DNA of 64,000 nucleotides, from NCBI GenBank assembly GCA_028688905.1, contig JAQTXH010000001.1, positions 854,156 through 918,155 on the forward strand. The letters are read 5' to 3'. This document shows, piece after piece, positions 53,391 to 62,997 of the stretch (position 1 is the first letter of the stretch; each line of letters starts with the position of its first letter). The position numbers and the translations under genes were made by a program. The notes under the pieces are model-generated. The model saw only the letters and a program-made list of their open reading frames with translations. It did no database searches and had not been told where the DNA came from. Source of the stretch: Acidiphilium sp. (GTDB lineage: Bacteria; Pseudomonadota; Alphaproteobacteria; Acetobacterales; Acetobacteraceae).

Positions 53391-53405
53391 TCATTCCCAC
53401 TCGAT
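53391..53405. other. attachment site, guaA side
   Basis: TCATTCCCACTCGAT, second copy of the 15-bp repeat. On the minus strand it encodes the last four residues of GuaA (Ile-Glu-Trp-Glu) and the TGA stop, so integration leaves guaA intact. Confidence 0.95.
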
Positions 53406-54953
53406 TGTGCCGGGCGGCTTGCTGGTGATGTCGTAGGTCACACGGTTGATCCCACGCACTTCGCCGACGATCCGGCCGGCAACGCGGGTGAGGAAGGTCA
53501 TATCGAACGGATACACATCGGCGGTCATGCCGTCGGTGCTGGTGACAGCGCGCAGCGCGCAGGCGTAGTCGTAGGTGCGGCCATCGCCCATCACGCCGAC
53601 GCTGCGGACCGGCAGGAGGGCGACGAAGGCTTGCCAGATCGCGTCGTAGAGGCCGGCGGCGCGGATTTCCTCGAGATAGATGGTGTCGGCTTTTTGCAGG
53701 ATGCGGACCTTGTCGCGATCGACCGGGCCGGGGATGCGGATGGCGAGGCCGGGACCTGGGAAGGGGTGGCGGCCGACGATGGTTTCCGGCAGACCGAGTT
53801 CGCGGCCCAGTGCGCGGACCTCGTCCTTGAACAATTCGCGCAGCGGTTCAACCAGTTGCATTCGCATCCGCGCGGGCAGGCCGCCGACATTGTGGTGGGA
53901 TTTGATCACCGCACTCGGGCCGCCGCCGACCGAGACGCTTTCGATCACGTCGGGATACAACGTGCCTTGGGCCAGGAAATCGGCACCGCCGAGTTTGATG
54001 GCTTCTTCCTCGAACACGTCGATGAACAGGCCGCCGATGATTTTTCGTTTTTGCTCGGGGTCCGACACGCCTTCGAGACCAGCAAAGAACAGATCCGAGG
54101 CGTCGCGGTGGATCAGGCGGATGTTGAACCGGTCGCGGAAGACGCGGATCACCTCGTCGGCCTCGTTGGCGCGGAGCAGGCCGTGATCGACGAATATGCA
54201 GACCAGTTGATCGCCAATCGCTTCGTGGATCAGCGCGGCGGCGACCGAACTGTCGACCCCGCCGGACAGCCCGCAGATGACCCGGCCGGTGCCGACCTGG
54301 GCGCGGATTTTTGCCCGCGCGGTGTCGCGGAAATTGGCCATGGTCCAGGTGTTGGTGAGACCACAGACATTGTGGACGAAATTGGAGAGGAGTTTGCCGC
54401 CGTCCGGCGTGTGCATCACCTCGGGGTGGAATTGCACGCCGTAGAGTTTGGCGTCGTCATTGGCGATGGCGGCGAAGGGCGCGCCGTCACTGGTCGCGAC
54501 CACGCGGAATCCTGCAGGCAGGGCGGTGACGCGGTCGCCATGGCTCATCCACACCTGGGCGCGGGTGCCTTGTGGCCAGACGCCATCGAACAGCGCGCAC
54601 TCATCGGTGACGTCGATGAAGGCGCGGCCGAATTCGCGGTGTTCGGAGGCTTCGACCGCGCCGCCGAGTTGTGCGCACAGCGCCTGTTCGCCGTAGCAGA
54701 TGCCGAGGATCGGCAGGCCGGAATCGAGGGCGGCTTGCGGCGCGCGCGGGGTGGTGGCTTCGGTGACGCTGGCCGGGCCGCCGGACAGGATGTAGCCGCG
54801 CGCGCCGAAGGCCGAGATCCGCGCGGGATCGGCATCGAATGGCCAGATCTCGCAATAGACCCCGGCCTCGCGCAGGCGGCGGGCGATCAATTGCGTCACC
54901 TGGCTGCCGAAATCGAGGATCAGGATGCGTTCGGCGGTCAGATCATCTTGCAT
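53391..54953 (-). CDS. guaA: GMP synthase (glutamine-hydrolysing) GuaA
   Basis: A 520-residue amidotransferase converting XMP to GMP. The class I glutaminase has [23 protein letters not shown] (catalytic Cys) and GVQFHPEV; the ATP-pyrophosphatase has [16 protein letters not shown]; the C-terminal dimerisation domain ends with the invariant IEWE. An upstream GTG adds one codon. The island is inserted at its stop codon without altering the protein. Confidence 0.97.
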   Translation of the reverse strand: MQDDLTAERILILDFGSQVTQLIARRLREAGVYCEIWPFDADPARISAFGARGYILSGGPASVTEATTPRAPQAALDSGLPILGICYGEQALCAQLGGAVEASEHREFGRAFIDVTDECALFDGVWPQGTRAQVWMSHGDRVTALPAGFRVVATSDGAPFAAIANDDAKLYGVQFHPEVMHTPDGGKLLSNFVHNVCGLTNTWTMANFRDTARAKIRAQVGTGRVICGLSGGVDSSVAAALIHEAIGDQLVCIFVDHGLLRANEADEVIRVFRDRFNIRLIHRDASDLFFAGLEGVSDPEQKRKIIGGLFIDVFEEEAIKLGGADFLAQGTLYPDVIESVSVGGGPSAVIKSHHNVGGLPARMRMQLVEPLRELFKDEVRALGRELGLPETIVGRHPFPGPGLAIRIPGPVDRDKVRILQKADTIYLEEIRAAGLYDAIWQAFVALLPVRSVGVMGDGRTYDYACALRAVTSTDGMTADVYPFDMTFLTRVAGRIVGEVRGINRVTYDITSKPPGTIEWE

Positions 54954-55010
54954 CACCGGTCAAGAGCATGACCGGCGGCGCGGTTCAATCCCTGGGCGGC
55001 CGCATCGGCG

Positions 55011-55676
55011 TCAGACCAGATGCTCGTCGAAAAATGCGAGGCTGCGCTGTTCGGCCAGTTTGTTGGCCACGGGGTTGAAACTTGGCCGTTCGTCGCAGCC
55101 GAAGCCATGTTCCGCACCGTCGTAAACGAAAATCTGCACATCGGGTTGCGATTGCTCGATCGATTCGATATCGCCGGGCGGAATGCTCTTGTCGGCACCG
55201 CCGAAATGCAGTTGCACCGGGCAGTTCGCCACCGCTTCCTTGGTTTTGACGATGCCCGCGCCATACCAACTGATGGCGGCCTTGAAATTCCTGCTGCGCG
55301 TGGCCCCCCACCAGGCGATGGTGCCGCCCCAGCAATAGCCGATGATGCCGGTCGCGCGCGGGCTGAGATAGGCGGCGGTGGCTTCGATGTCGCGCATCAG
55401 GTCAGTTTCGTCGATCTGTGCGCGCAGAGCGATGCCCCGTTTGACGCCCACTTCATCGTAGCCCAGTTCGACATTGCGTTCGACCCGGTCGAAAATTGCC
55501 GGTGCCAGCACGCGATAGCCGAACGAGGCGAGATGGTCGGACAGCACCCGCATGTGATGGTTGACCCCGAATATTTCCTGAACCACTACGAGGGCGCGTT
55601 CGGATTTTTCGTCGCCGGTGGCATAGGCCTGGAATTTATGGCCGTCCGATGCGGTCAGTTCGATCGTCTCACCCAT
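55011..55676 (-). CDS. dienelactone hydrolase family protein
   Basis: A 221-residue alpha/beta hydrolase with the DLH cysteine nucleophile in IIGYCWGGTIAWW, aspartate in HFGGADKSIP and histidine in YDGAEHGFG; VVVQEIFGVNHHMRVLSD is the family N-terminal signature. The substrate is not known. AGGAG 7 nt before the ATG fixes the start and lies inside the rppH 3' end. Confidence 0.92.
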   Translation of the reverse strand: MGETIELTASDGHKFQAYATGDEKSERALVVVQEIFGVNHHMRVLSDHLASFGYRVLAPAIFDRVERNVELGYDEVGVKRGIALRAQIDETDLMRDIEATAAYLSPRATGIIGYCWGGTIAWWGATRSRNFKAAISWYGAGIVKTKEAVANCPVQLHFGGADKSIPPGDIESIEQSQPDVQIFVYDGAEHGFGCDERPSFNPVANKLAEQRSLAFFDEHLV

Positions 55677-55678
55677 GT

Positions 55679-56173
55679 TCAATCTCCTTGCTTGGTTGCG
55701 AACCGCGCGAATTCAGTGGCGACACGCTGATAGATATGGCGTTTGAACGGTACTGCGAGAGCGGCGATGTCGGCCAGCTCGGCCCAGCGCCACTCGGAAA
55801 ACTCGGGGTGGGGATCGGCATCGAGCCGGATCATCATGTCGGTTCCGGTGAACCGCAGGGCGAACCAGCGCTGTCGCTGACCGCGATGGCGATTGCCGAA
55901 CCGCGCGATCACCTCGGGCGGGAATTCATAGGTGAGCCAGCCGGGAATGGCGGCAAGGATGGTGGCGTGGTCGGTGCCGATCTCCTCGCGCAATTCGCGC
56001 AGCACCGCCAGTCTGGGGTCTTCATCGGCGTCGATCCCGCCTTGCGGCAATTGCCAGGGATGGGAGTCGAAGCGGTTGAGGTCGGTACGGCGGGCGATCA
56101 GGATTTTGCCGGCGTGGTTGAACAGCGCGGCTCCGACATTGGCGCGATAGGGCAGGGTGTTGGGATCAATCAT
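55679..56173 (-). CDS. rppH: RNA pyrophosphohydrolase RppH (Nudix)
   Basis: A 164-residue Nudix hydrolase. It begins LPYRANVGAALFNHAGKILI, has WQLPQGGIDADEDPRLAVLRELREEIG as the Nudix box (G...E...REL.EE.G), and the RppH-type WLTYEFPPEV and GQRQRWFALRF. It removes pyrophosphate from mRNA 5' ends and starts RNA decay, or acts on dinucleoside polyphosphates. The ATG overlaps the yibQ-like stop by 4 nt. Confidence 0.93.
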   Translation of the reverse strand: MIDPNTLPYRANVGAALFNHAGKILIARRTDLNRFDSHPWQLPQGGIDADEDPRLAVLRELREEIGTDHATILAAIPGWLTYEFPPEVIARFGNRHRGQRQRWFALRFTGTDMMIRLDADPHPEFSEWRWAELADIAALAVPFKRHIYQRVATEFARFATKQGD

Positions 56174-57117
56174 GGGGTTGAAGCCGGGGCTGCCAGCGCG
56201 CTCACCGGCACCAGGGCGATGTGCTGGGCCGCCAGTCCCTTGCACCATGAAGCCAGGGTTGCGATCGCCGGAGGGGTCGGAATCATCAGCACCCCCAACG
56301 CGCGCCCTTTGGTGATGGCGATGGTGGCAAGCTGGTTGAGTGCGGCGGTTTCTGTGGCAACGCCTTGTGCCGGATCGATCGTGGTATCGGCGACGCGGTT
56401 GTTCATGCCACCAGGTGTCGGCGTGTTGGGCACGGCGATCACCATGAACACGCCCGCCTGCACCAATTGCCCGGCCAGCCAGGCGGCGGCGTGCTTGTGC
56501 CATAAGAACGTCTCGGGTGCCGTAAGCCCGATCGCATCCGTGACACCCGCATAACCGGTCACCCGCGATAAAGCCCAGTCGAGCCGCTTGAGGTTATGGG
56601 CAGTCCCCGACCCGGCGTGCAGCGCCTGATCGCCGGCGGTAATGTCGGGTTCGCCGTTCACCTGCATCGGCAGACCCATGAGGGTTTCATGCCCGGCGGC
56701 GCGGGCGGCCTCGGCGATGGCGTCATCGTGCGCGCCATAGGGCGACAGGGCGAGTGAGATCTGTGGCGGCAGATCACGCACCGCATCGAGGCTGGGTGCC
56801 AGCGCGTACCCGATGCCGCCGACCATGATCGCAACGCGCGGCATGTCAGACGGTGCCGCCGCGCGTGCGGCATAGTAATCCATCGGCGTCACGCCATAAG
56901 GGCTTGGATGCGGAATTTTCCAGTGCGGATTAACGCTTGAGGCGACTAACAGCACAGGGCTGGGCACAGGAATCCCTGACGTCGCACCGCGTGGCACCAG
57001 GGCTGGCACCGGCTGGATTGGTCCGAGGATTTGCAGCCACGTCACGCCGATCACCAACAACGCCGCGATCCCGCTCCAGAACAGCTTCAGCGACGCGGGA
57101 ATCTGCACGGCAGGCAC
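56170..57117 (-). CDS. divergent polysaccharide deacetylase family protein (YibQ-like)
   Basis: A 315-residue protein with one N-terminal membrane or signal segment (LFWSGIAALLVIGVTWLQIL). The domain has VAIMVGGIGYA, LSLALSPYG-like ISLALSPYGAHDD, HETLMGLPMQ, YAGVTDAIG and GVFMVIAVPN. It sits downstream of ctpA and envC as is usual in alphaproteobacteria, suggesting a periplasmic cell-wall role; enzymatic activity is unproven. Confidence 0.88.
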   Translation of the reverse strand: MPAVQIPASLKLFWSGIAALLVIGVTWLQILGPIQPVPALVPRGATSGIPVPSPVLLVASSVNPHWKIPHPSPYGVTPMDYYAARAAAPSDMPRVAIMVGGIGYALAPSLDAVRDLPPQISLALSPYGAHDDAIAEAARAAGHETLMGLPMQVNGEPDITAGDQALHAGSGTAHNLKRLDWALSRVTGYAGVTDAIGLTAPETFLWHKHAAAWLAGQLVQAGVFMVIAVPNTPTPGGMNNRVADTTIDPAQGVATETAALNQLATIAITKGRALGVLMIPTPPAIATLASWCKGLAAQHIALVPVSALAAPASTP

Positions 57118-57122
57118 CGAGG

Positions 57123-58493
57123 TCAGTGCGATGCGTCGGCCTGGTTGGTGCCGCCCTGCCGCGCCATCGCGGCGGCGAGTTTCAGTGCCATCTGCAATTG
57201 ATAATCGGTGCTTGCCTTATCGGGTACCAACTTTGGCCAGGTGGCCGGTGGGCGCGGCGCGATGGTTTTGACCATTGCTGGCAGCACCAGTTTCGGCGGC
57301 AGGATCGGCGCTTTCATGCCCGACGGGTTGTGGAACGCGTTCGGCATGTCTGCTTCGCGGATCTTGGGGAACTGATCCTTGGGATTGCTGCTCTCATGTA
57401 CCGTGACATCCGGTTGCACGCCGTAATCCTGCAGCGACTTGCCCGATGGCGTGTAATACAGCGCGGTGGTCAGGCGCAGCGCACCGTGGCCGGGAATGGT
57501 AAAGATGGTCTGTACCGAACCCTTGCCGAAGCTGCGGGTGCCCATTACCACCGCCCGGCGGTTTTGTTGCAGGGCGGCAGCGACGATTTCAGCGGCAGAG
57601 GCGGTACCGGAATTGATCAGGATGACAATGGGTTTGCCGTGGGCGATGTCGCCCGGATGTGCATACCAAACTTCGTCATCAGCGGAATGACGGCCGTGGG
57701 TCGAGACGATTTCGCCGGAATTGAGGAAATCGTCCGCCACCGCGATGCCCTGGTTGAGCAAACCGCCAGGGTTGTTGCGCAGATCGAGCACATAGGCGTC
57801 GACATGATCGTGGCTGTCGGATTGGAGTTTATGCACCGCGCGGCGAATGTCGCGATTGGCGTTTTCCGAAAAGCTCGCGAGGCGCATATAACCAATTTTG
57901 CCATACAGCTTGTCCTTGACCGCCTGAACATGAATGGTCGCGCGGGTGAGGGTATCGACGATCGGTTTGTGTACCCCGGCCCGCTTGATCATCAGGGTAA
58001 TCTGGCTCCCTGGCGGCCCGCGCATGTCATCGACCGCCTTGTCAAGCGTAATCCCGACGATCGGCTTGCCATTGATGGCGACGATCAGGTCGCCGGGCTT
58101 GATCCCCGCCTTGGCGGCGGGTGTGCCATCGATCGGGCTGATCACCTTGATGAAGCCCGCCGCCTGGGAAACCTCCAACCCCAGGCCGCCGAACTGACCG
58201 CTGGTTTCAGCCTGCATGTCTTTATACTGGCGCTTGTTCATGTAGCCACTATGCGGATCAAGCCCGGCCAGCATCCCGTTCATCGAATCATAGATCAGCT
58301 TGCTCGATGGTTCGGGCGTTACATAATCGGCCTTCACCCGCTGGAAAATATTTTCGAACAGGCCAAGCTGCTGATAAGTGTTGCCGCCCGCCGGTGCGTC
58401 AGCAAGGGCACCACGAACGACCGGGGCAACCACACCCACACCGATCCCCACCACAAACGTGCCGGCGATCAACAAATTGGTCCGAAACTTCAT
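57123..58493 (-). CDS. ctpA: carboxy-terminal processing protease CtpA (S41)
   Basis: A 456-residue periplasmic protease. A signal sequence (NLLIAGTFVVGIGVGVVAPV) is followed by the N-terminal region YVTPEPSSKLIYDSMNGMLA, a PDZ domain (GLGLEVSQAAGFIKVISPID, GIKPGDLIVAING), and the catalytic serine in NSGTASAAEIVAAALQ with the lysine in GTRSFGKGSVQT. The ATG taken has AAAGG 9 nt upstream; one three codons earlier abuts that site. It follows envC and probably works on or with peptidoglycan hydrolases. Confidence 0.93.
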   Translation of the reverse strand: MKFRTNLLIAGTFVVGIGVGVVAPVVRGALADAPAGGNTYQQLGLFENIFQRVKADYVTPEPSSKLIYDSMNGMLAGLDPHSGYMNKRQYKDMQAETSGQFGGLGLEVSQAAGFIKVISPIDGTPAAKAGIKPGDLIVAINGKPIVGITLDKAVDDMRGPPGSQITLMIKRAGVHKPIVDTLTRATIHVQAVKDKLYGKIGYMRLASFSENANRDIRRAVHKLQSDSHDHVDAYVLDLRNNPGGLLNQGIAVADDFLNSGEIVSTHGRHSADDEVWYAHPGDIAHGKPIVILINSGTASAAEIVAAALQQNRRAVVMGTRSFGKGSVQTIFTIPGHGALRLTTALYYTPSGKSLQDYGVQPDVTVHESSNPKDQFPKIREADMPNAFHNPSGMKAPILPPKLVLPAMVKTIAPRPPATWPKLVPDKASTDYQLQMALKLAAAMARQGGTNQADASH

Positions 58494-58577
58494 CCGCGCC
58501 ATCCTTTTGCCACGCCAATCGCTCTCCCATGATCCAATAATGCGCCTGAACGGGAAGTCCAGTGCCCCGCCGCCGGC

Positions 58578-59786
58578 TCAGCGCTGCATAGCCCCGCCGG
58601 CAAAATGTCCCGCCGGGTCGATCGCGGTGCCATGGTCACGCAACTCAACATATAACCGCGGCTGATTGCCCGGATCATGCGGGTCGTACCGTGCCATGGC
58701 CCCCACCGGTTGGCCAGCCCGGACCGACTGGCCCACCGTAACATCGAACCGGTCGAACCCGGCCATCACGAAATCGTATCCCCCGCCGCAGTCGAGGATC
58801 ATCAGTTTCCCGTAGCTCTCGAACGGGCGAGCGAACACCACCTGGCCACTGCACGCGGCGCTGACCACGGCACCGGGGGCGGCGGCGAACGTGTCGCCGG
58901 TAGCGGGACCCGCCGAAGTCTGGTTGCCGAACGCGCGCACCAGGGTGCCGGCGACCGGAGCATGGCGCAGCGCATGGGGCAGGCCAGCGGATGGTGCTGG
59001 AATCCGTGCCGCCGCCGCTTGTTCACGGGCGCGGGCGGCCTCGGCTTCGGCGCGGCGTTGTTGTTGCAACTGGGTGATGATGCCGGCCAGATTGTGCGCG
59101 GTAGCGGCAGCGCGGGCTGCGGCATGCGTCTCGGCGGTGTGGCGGGCAACCGAGGCTGCAGCCTCACGCGCGACCGCCGCGATATCGGTCTGCAACGCTG
59201 CATCGCTCGCCTGTTGCTGCGTCATCGCCTGATTCAGAGCGGTCTGCTGCACGGTAAGATCAGCGGTGAGGGCGGCATAGCGTTTGCGCGCGTCCCGCAG
59301 CGATACGGCGCGCGCACTGATCTCGCGGGTTAGTCCCTGCATTACTAACGCGCCCTCGGCGGCGCGGCCGGGGGCAGCATCGGCGGCCAGCAGCGTCGCG
59401 GCCGGATGCAGCGCAAGGCGGGCGATCAGCGGTAACAGCGGTGCGATCGCGGCGGCGTCGGCTACAAGCTCGGCGCGGGCGGCGGCAGTTTGTCTGGCGG
59501 TTGCGGCGAGTTTGGCGACGATGCTGGCGGTGTGGTCTTCGGTGGCGCGAAGGGCAGCGGTGGCCGCGATTTCCTGGCTGACCAGCGCCGCTTGCTGGCG
59601 TTTTGCGACCCTCACCGCCCGCAACGCCGCCGCAGCCGCGGCTTGATGGCGCTGTGCGGCCAGATTTGCGGCATCAAGCTTGTGCTCGGCTTGATCGAGT
59701 TGGCCAGCCACGGCGATACCGATAAATGCGATCCCCATGACCACGGGCAACAGCGCGACCAAACCGGCTTCAGTGTGACGGCGCAT
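58578..59786 (-). CDS. EnvC-like murein hydrolase activator (M23 domain)
   Basis: A 402-residue protein with a signal-like N-terminus (LVALLPVVMGIAFIGIAVAG), a long alanine-rich coiled-coil (~30-260) and a C-terminal LytM/M23 domain: GTLVRAFGNQTSAGPATGDT, VVFARPFESYGKLMILDCGG, VTVGQSVRAGQPVG and PRLYVELRDHG. The first metal-ligand position reads RAFGNQ, so the domain may be non-catalytic and act as an amidase activator, as EnvC does. It overlaps the gpmI stop by 17 nt. Confidence 0.9.
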   Translation of the reverse strand: MRRHTEAGLVALLPVVMGIAFIGIAVAGQLDQAEHKLDAANLAAQRHQAAAAAALRAVRVAKRQQAALVSQEIAATAALRATEDHTASIVAKLAATARQTAAARAELVADAAAIAPLLPLIARLALHPAATLLAADAAPGRAAEGALVMQGLTREISARAVSLRDARKRYAALTADLTVQQTALNQAMTQQQASDAALQTDIAAVAREAAASVARHTAETHAAARAAATAHNLAGIITQLQQQRRAEAEAARAREQAAAARIPAPSAGLPHALRHAPVAGTLVRAFGNQTSAGPATGDTFAAAPGAVVSAACSGQVVFARPFESYGKLMILDCGGGYDFVMAGFDRFDVTVGQSVRAGQPVGAMARYDPHDPGNQPRLYVELRDHGTAIDPAGHFAGGAMQR

Positions 59787-61317
59787 CCGATCCGATCAGG
59801 CTTTGGCCAATCAGGCTATGGCCGGTCATTGCTTCTGGCTGGTCGATGCCCAGCAGAGCGAGCAGGGTAGGGGCGAGATCGGCGAGGCGGCCATTATGCA
59901 GATGCGTCCCGGCAGGTGCGCCCATCAGGACGACCGGCACCTGATTGAGCGTATGGGAGGTGTGCGGACCACCGGTTTCAGGGTCGCGCATCATTTCGCA
60001 ATTGCCGTGATCGGCGGTGACGATCATCGCGCCGTGCTGGGCGGCAATCGCGGCGGCGATGCGTCCCAGACTGGTATCGACGGTTTCCACCGCGCGAATC
60101 GCGGATTCGAGCACGCCGGTGTGACCCACCATATCGGGGTTGGCGAAGTTAAGCACGATCAGATCGAGGTCGCCGGCCTCGATCGCGGCAACTACCCGAT
60201 CGGTCAGTTCCGGGGCCGACATTTCGGGTTGCAGATCATAGGTCGCGACCTTGGGCGAGGGTACCATGATGCGGTCTTCGCCCTCGAACGGGGTTTCCCG
60301 ACCGCCGTTCAGGAAATATGTCACGTGGGGATATTTCTCGGTTTCGGCGGCGCGCAACTGGCGCAGGCCGGCGCGCGCGACCACCTCGCCAAGAAGGTCT
60401 TCCATCCGATCAGCCGGGAACAGGCAGTGCATGAGCGGATCGAGCGCGTCCGAATAGGGCACCATGCCCAGGGCCGCGGCGAATTTCACCACCCGTGTGC
60501 GGGCAAACCTGTCGAAACCGGGGTCGAGCAGCGCTGTCAGGATTTCGCGCACGCGGTCGGCGCGGAAATTGGCGCATAACAGACCATCGCCGTCGCTCAT
60601 GCCGGGGTAGCCCGAAATCACCGTGGGTTTGACGAATTCGTCGGTGATTTTCTGGCTATAACTGGCGTGCAGTGCGGTGACCGGGTTGTTCGTCGGCGCG
60701 CCGGTGCCGTCGATGAAAAGATGATAGGCTTGCTCCACCCGTTCCCACCGGTTGTCGCGGTCCATCGCGTAATAGCGACCGATGATGGTCGCGATTTCCG
60801 CCTTTTCAGGCAAAGCATTACTCAACCATTCCAAACAATCAGCCCCGCTTTCGGGGGCGGTATCGCGGCCGTCCGTGATGGCGTGGACGAACACCGGCAC
60901 TCCGGCATCGGCGATGATGGTGGCAAGGGCAGCGATATGGCGCTGATGAGCATGCACCCCGCCAGGCGAAACCAGGCCGATCAGATGGCACGCCCCACCA
61001 GAGGTTTTCAGCGCTGCAATGAAGCGTTGCAGATCGGGGCTGGTTTTGAGCGAGCCATCGGCGATTGCGGCGTCGATTCGTGGCAGATCCTGCATGACGA
61101 CGCGACCGGCACCGATATTCATGTGGCCGACCTCGGAATTGCCCATCTGCCCGTCCGGCAGGCCGACGTCGGGGCCACAGGTACGCAGCAAGGCATGGGG
61201 TGAAGATTGCCACAGCCGGTCGAAATTGGGGGTTTGGGCCAGAGCGACCGCGTTGTCGGCGTGCTCTTCGCGCCAGCCAAATCCGTCGAGAATGGTCAGC
61301 ATGACCGGTTTTTTCAC
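59770..61317 (-). CDS. gpmI: 2,3-bisphosphoglycerate-independent phosphoglycerate mutase GpmI
   Basis: A 515-residue two-manganese enzyme interconverting 3- and 2-phosphoglycerate. It has LTILDGFGWREEHADNAV, the phospho-serine in DGQMGNSEVGHMNIGAGRV, HAITDGRDTAPESG, IIGRYYAMDRDNRWERV, NFANPDMVGHTG and VTADHGNCEMM. Start is GTG with a strong AGGAGG 6 nt upstream. It leads the gpmI-envC-ctpA-yibQ-rppH series. Confidence 0.96.
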   Translation of the reverse strand: MKKPVMLTILDGFGWREEHADNAVALAQTPNFDRLWQSSPHALLRTCGPDVGLPDGQMGNSEVGHMNIGAGRVVMQDLPRIDAAIADGSLKTSPDLQRFIAALKTSGGACHLIGLVSPGGVHAHQRHIAALATIIADAGVPVFVHAITDGRDTAPESGADCLEWLSNALPEKAEIATIIGRYYAMDRDNRWERVEQAYHLFIDGTGAPTNNPVTALHASYSQKITDEFVKPTVISGYPGMSDGDGLLCANFRADRVREILTALLDPGFDRFARTRVVKFAAALGMVPYSDALDPLMHCLFPADRMEDLLGEVVARAGLRQLRAAETEKYPHVTYFLNGGRETPFEGEDRIMVPSPKVATYDLQPEMSAPELTDRVVAAIEAGDLDLIVLNFANPDMVGHTGVLESAIRAVETVDTSLGRIAAAIAAQHGAMIVTADHGNCEMMRDPETGGPHTSHTLNQVPVVLMGAPAGTHLHNGRLADLAPTLLALLGIDQPEAMTGHSLIGQSLIGSDAPSH

Positions 61318-61426
61318 AATGTCCTCCTGGTCTCAATCGAGCCGCGCCGCGGAAATGGGCAGAGCGGTCGGCCCCGGTCAAGTGTAGCCTGTTCCGGTGC
61401 GGGGCGCGCCGTTCTATATAGCGGGG

Positions 61427-62200
61427 ATGCTGATCGATTCTCACTGCCACCTGGATTATTTCACCGACGCGGAACGGCCCGAGGTAATCGCGCGTGCCGC
61501 CGCCGCCGGGGTGACCGAGCTGGTTACGATCGGCACCACTCTGAGCCAGTCGCGTCAGGCGATCGCGATGGCCGAGGCCGCACCTAACGTGTGGGCCTGC
61601 GTCGGCGTGCATCCGCAGCACGCTGGCGAGGAAGGGCCGGTGCCATCGCCCGAGACGATCGCGGCACTGACCCGGCACCCCAAAGTGATCGGAATCGGCG
61701 AATCGGGGCTGGATTATTTTTACGATAAGGCCCCGCGCGACGTGCAGGCGGCGAATTTTGCCGCCCATATCCGGGCGGCGCAACTCACCGGCCTGCCGCT
61801 CGCGATCCATGCGCGCGATGCCGATGACGATATCGCCGCGATGCTGGAGGCGGCCTATGCCACCGAGCGGTTCGCGTTTCTGCTGCATTGTTTTTCATCT
61901 GGCCGACGTCTGGCCGAACGCGCCCTGGCGATCGGCGGCTATGTGTCGTTTTCCGGGATTCTGACCTTCCCGAAATCGGAGAATATCAGGGCGATTGCGC
62001 GGGATATTCCGCCCGAACGGCTGCTGGTCGAAACCGATTCGCCCTATCTGGCCCCGGTGCCGTTGCGCGGCAAACGCAACGAGCCGGCGAATACGGTCCA
62101 TACCGCCAAGGTGCTGGCGGGATTGCATCGGATCAGCGAGGCCGCACTCGCCGATCTGACCAGCCAGAACTTCCGGCGTCTTTTCGCGAACGCTTCATGA
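61427..62200 (+). CDS. tatD: TatD-family metal-dependent hydrolase
   Basis: A 257-residue TIM-barrel DNase/hydrolase. Metal ligands are in LIDSHCHLDYF, IGESGLDYFYDKAP, LPLAIHARDADDD, LLHCFSSGRRLAERAL and LLVETDSPYLAPVPLRGK. Members are 3'-5' exonucleases or quality-control nucleases. The chosen ATG starts at the metal motif; a GTG ten codons upstream is less likely. It overlaps the next gene by 4 nt. Confidence 0.94.
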   Translation: MLIDSHCHLDYFTDAERPEVIARAAAAGVTELVTIGTTLSQSRQAIAMAEAAPNVWACVGVHPQHAGEEGPVPSPETIAALTRHPKVIGIGESGLDYFYDKAPRDVQAANFAAHIRAAQLTGLPLAIHARDADDDIAAMLEAAYATERFAFLLHCFSSGRRLAERALAIGGYVSFSGILTFPKSENIRAIARDIPPERLLVETDSPYLAPVPLRGKRNEPANTVHTAKVLAGLHRISEAALADLTSQNFRRLFANAS

Positions 62201-62997
62201 CATTCAAAGTCACCCTGCTCGGCACCGGCGGCTCGGCGGGGCTGCCGCAAATCGGCGGTGCCGATGGGAGCGGCGACTGGGGGCTGTGCGATCCGCATGA
62301 GCCGCGCAATGCCCGCACTCGCGCGAGCATTGTGATCGAGGGTGCCAAGGGCCGGCTGTTGGTCGACACCGCGCCGGAATTGCGGCTGCAACTCACCGCC
62401 AAACGGATCGGCCGGATCGATGCGGTGCTGTTTACCCACGCCCATGCCGACCACATCGCCGGACTTGACGAGGTGCGGATTCTCAACCGGATTTTAAACG
62501 CCCCAATCCCGGGCTACAGTGACGAGCTGACCTGGGCGGAGTTGCGCCAGAGGTTCGACTACGCGTTCAAACCCTGGCAGCCGCCGGGGTTTTTCCGGCC
62601 GGTGATCGAGACGCAGGTGATCGCACCCGGCGAGGTTCACGCCATCGCCGGGCTGCCAGCGCGGATCATCGGGCAAGATCACGGGTTCATTCCTTCGCTC
62701 GGCGTGCGGGTGGGCAACTTCGCCTATTGTACCGACGTGGTGCGGTTCGATGCCGATCAGCTGGCACTGCTCGCGGGCATCGACATCTGGGTGATCGATT
62801 GCTTCACCAAAGGTCCGCGCCACCCGACGCACGCCAATCTTGATCAGGTATTGGAATGGGTGGCGGCGCTACGGCCGCGTCGGACGATTTTGACCCATAT
62901 GGGACCGGACATGGATTACGCAGCCCTGGCGGCGACGCTGCCGCCAGGGATCGAGCCGGGGTATGATGGCATGGTGATCGAAGGAGAGATGATGTGA
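62197..62997 (+). CDS. metallo-beta-lactamase-fold hydrolase (PhnP-like)
   Basis: A 266-residue MBL-fold protein. VTLLGTGGSAGLPQIGG opens the fold, the metal motif is FTHAHADHIAGLDEV, and further ligands are in FAYCTDVVRFD, WVIDCFTKGPRHPTHA and ILTHMGPDMDY. This pattern fits the phosphodiesterase-like PhnP/RNase Z branch. It is the usual partner of tatD in alphaproteobacteria. It overlaps tatD and the next gene by 4 nt each. Confidence 0.9.
   Translation: MTFKVTLLGTGGSAGLPQIGGADGSGDWGLCDPHEPRNARTRASIVIEGAKGRLLVDTAPELRLQLTAKRIGRIDAVLFTHAHADHIAGLDEVRILNRILNAPIPGYSDELTWAELRQRFDYAFKPWQPPGFFRPVIETQVIAPGEVHAIAGLPARIIGQDHGFIPSLGVRVGNFAYCTDVVRFDADQLALLAGIDIWVIDCFTKGPRHPTHANLDQVLEWVAALRPRRTILTHMGPDMDYAALAATLPPGIEPGYDGMVIEGEMM

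Larger units (their letters stand above)
40155..53405. mobile_element. guaA-targeting integrative and mobilizable element (13.2 kb)
   Basis: Bounded by two perfect 15-bp direct repeats, one being the last codons and stop of guaA. The content is accessory: tyrosine integrase next to the guaA end, AlpA-like protein, HTH protein, relaxase, coupling protein and accessory protein, resolvase, type II restriction-modification and a Thoeris pair. No type IV secretion channel genes are present, so transfer would need a helper. The 3' end of guaA is a known hotspot for P4-type integrases. Base composition is visibly lower in GC across the Thoeris and recombinase parts than in flanking genes. Confidence 0.93.

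Noticed and set aside
53376..54971. Long plus-strand open frame of 531 codons
   Set aside because: It is exactly antisense to guaA, whose full set of motifs is on the other strand; the frame is a GC-skew shadow.
56937..58532. Long plus-strand open frame of 531 codons
   Set aside because: It lies opposite ctpA and part of the yibQ-like gene; no domain is recognisable in it while ctpA is complete.
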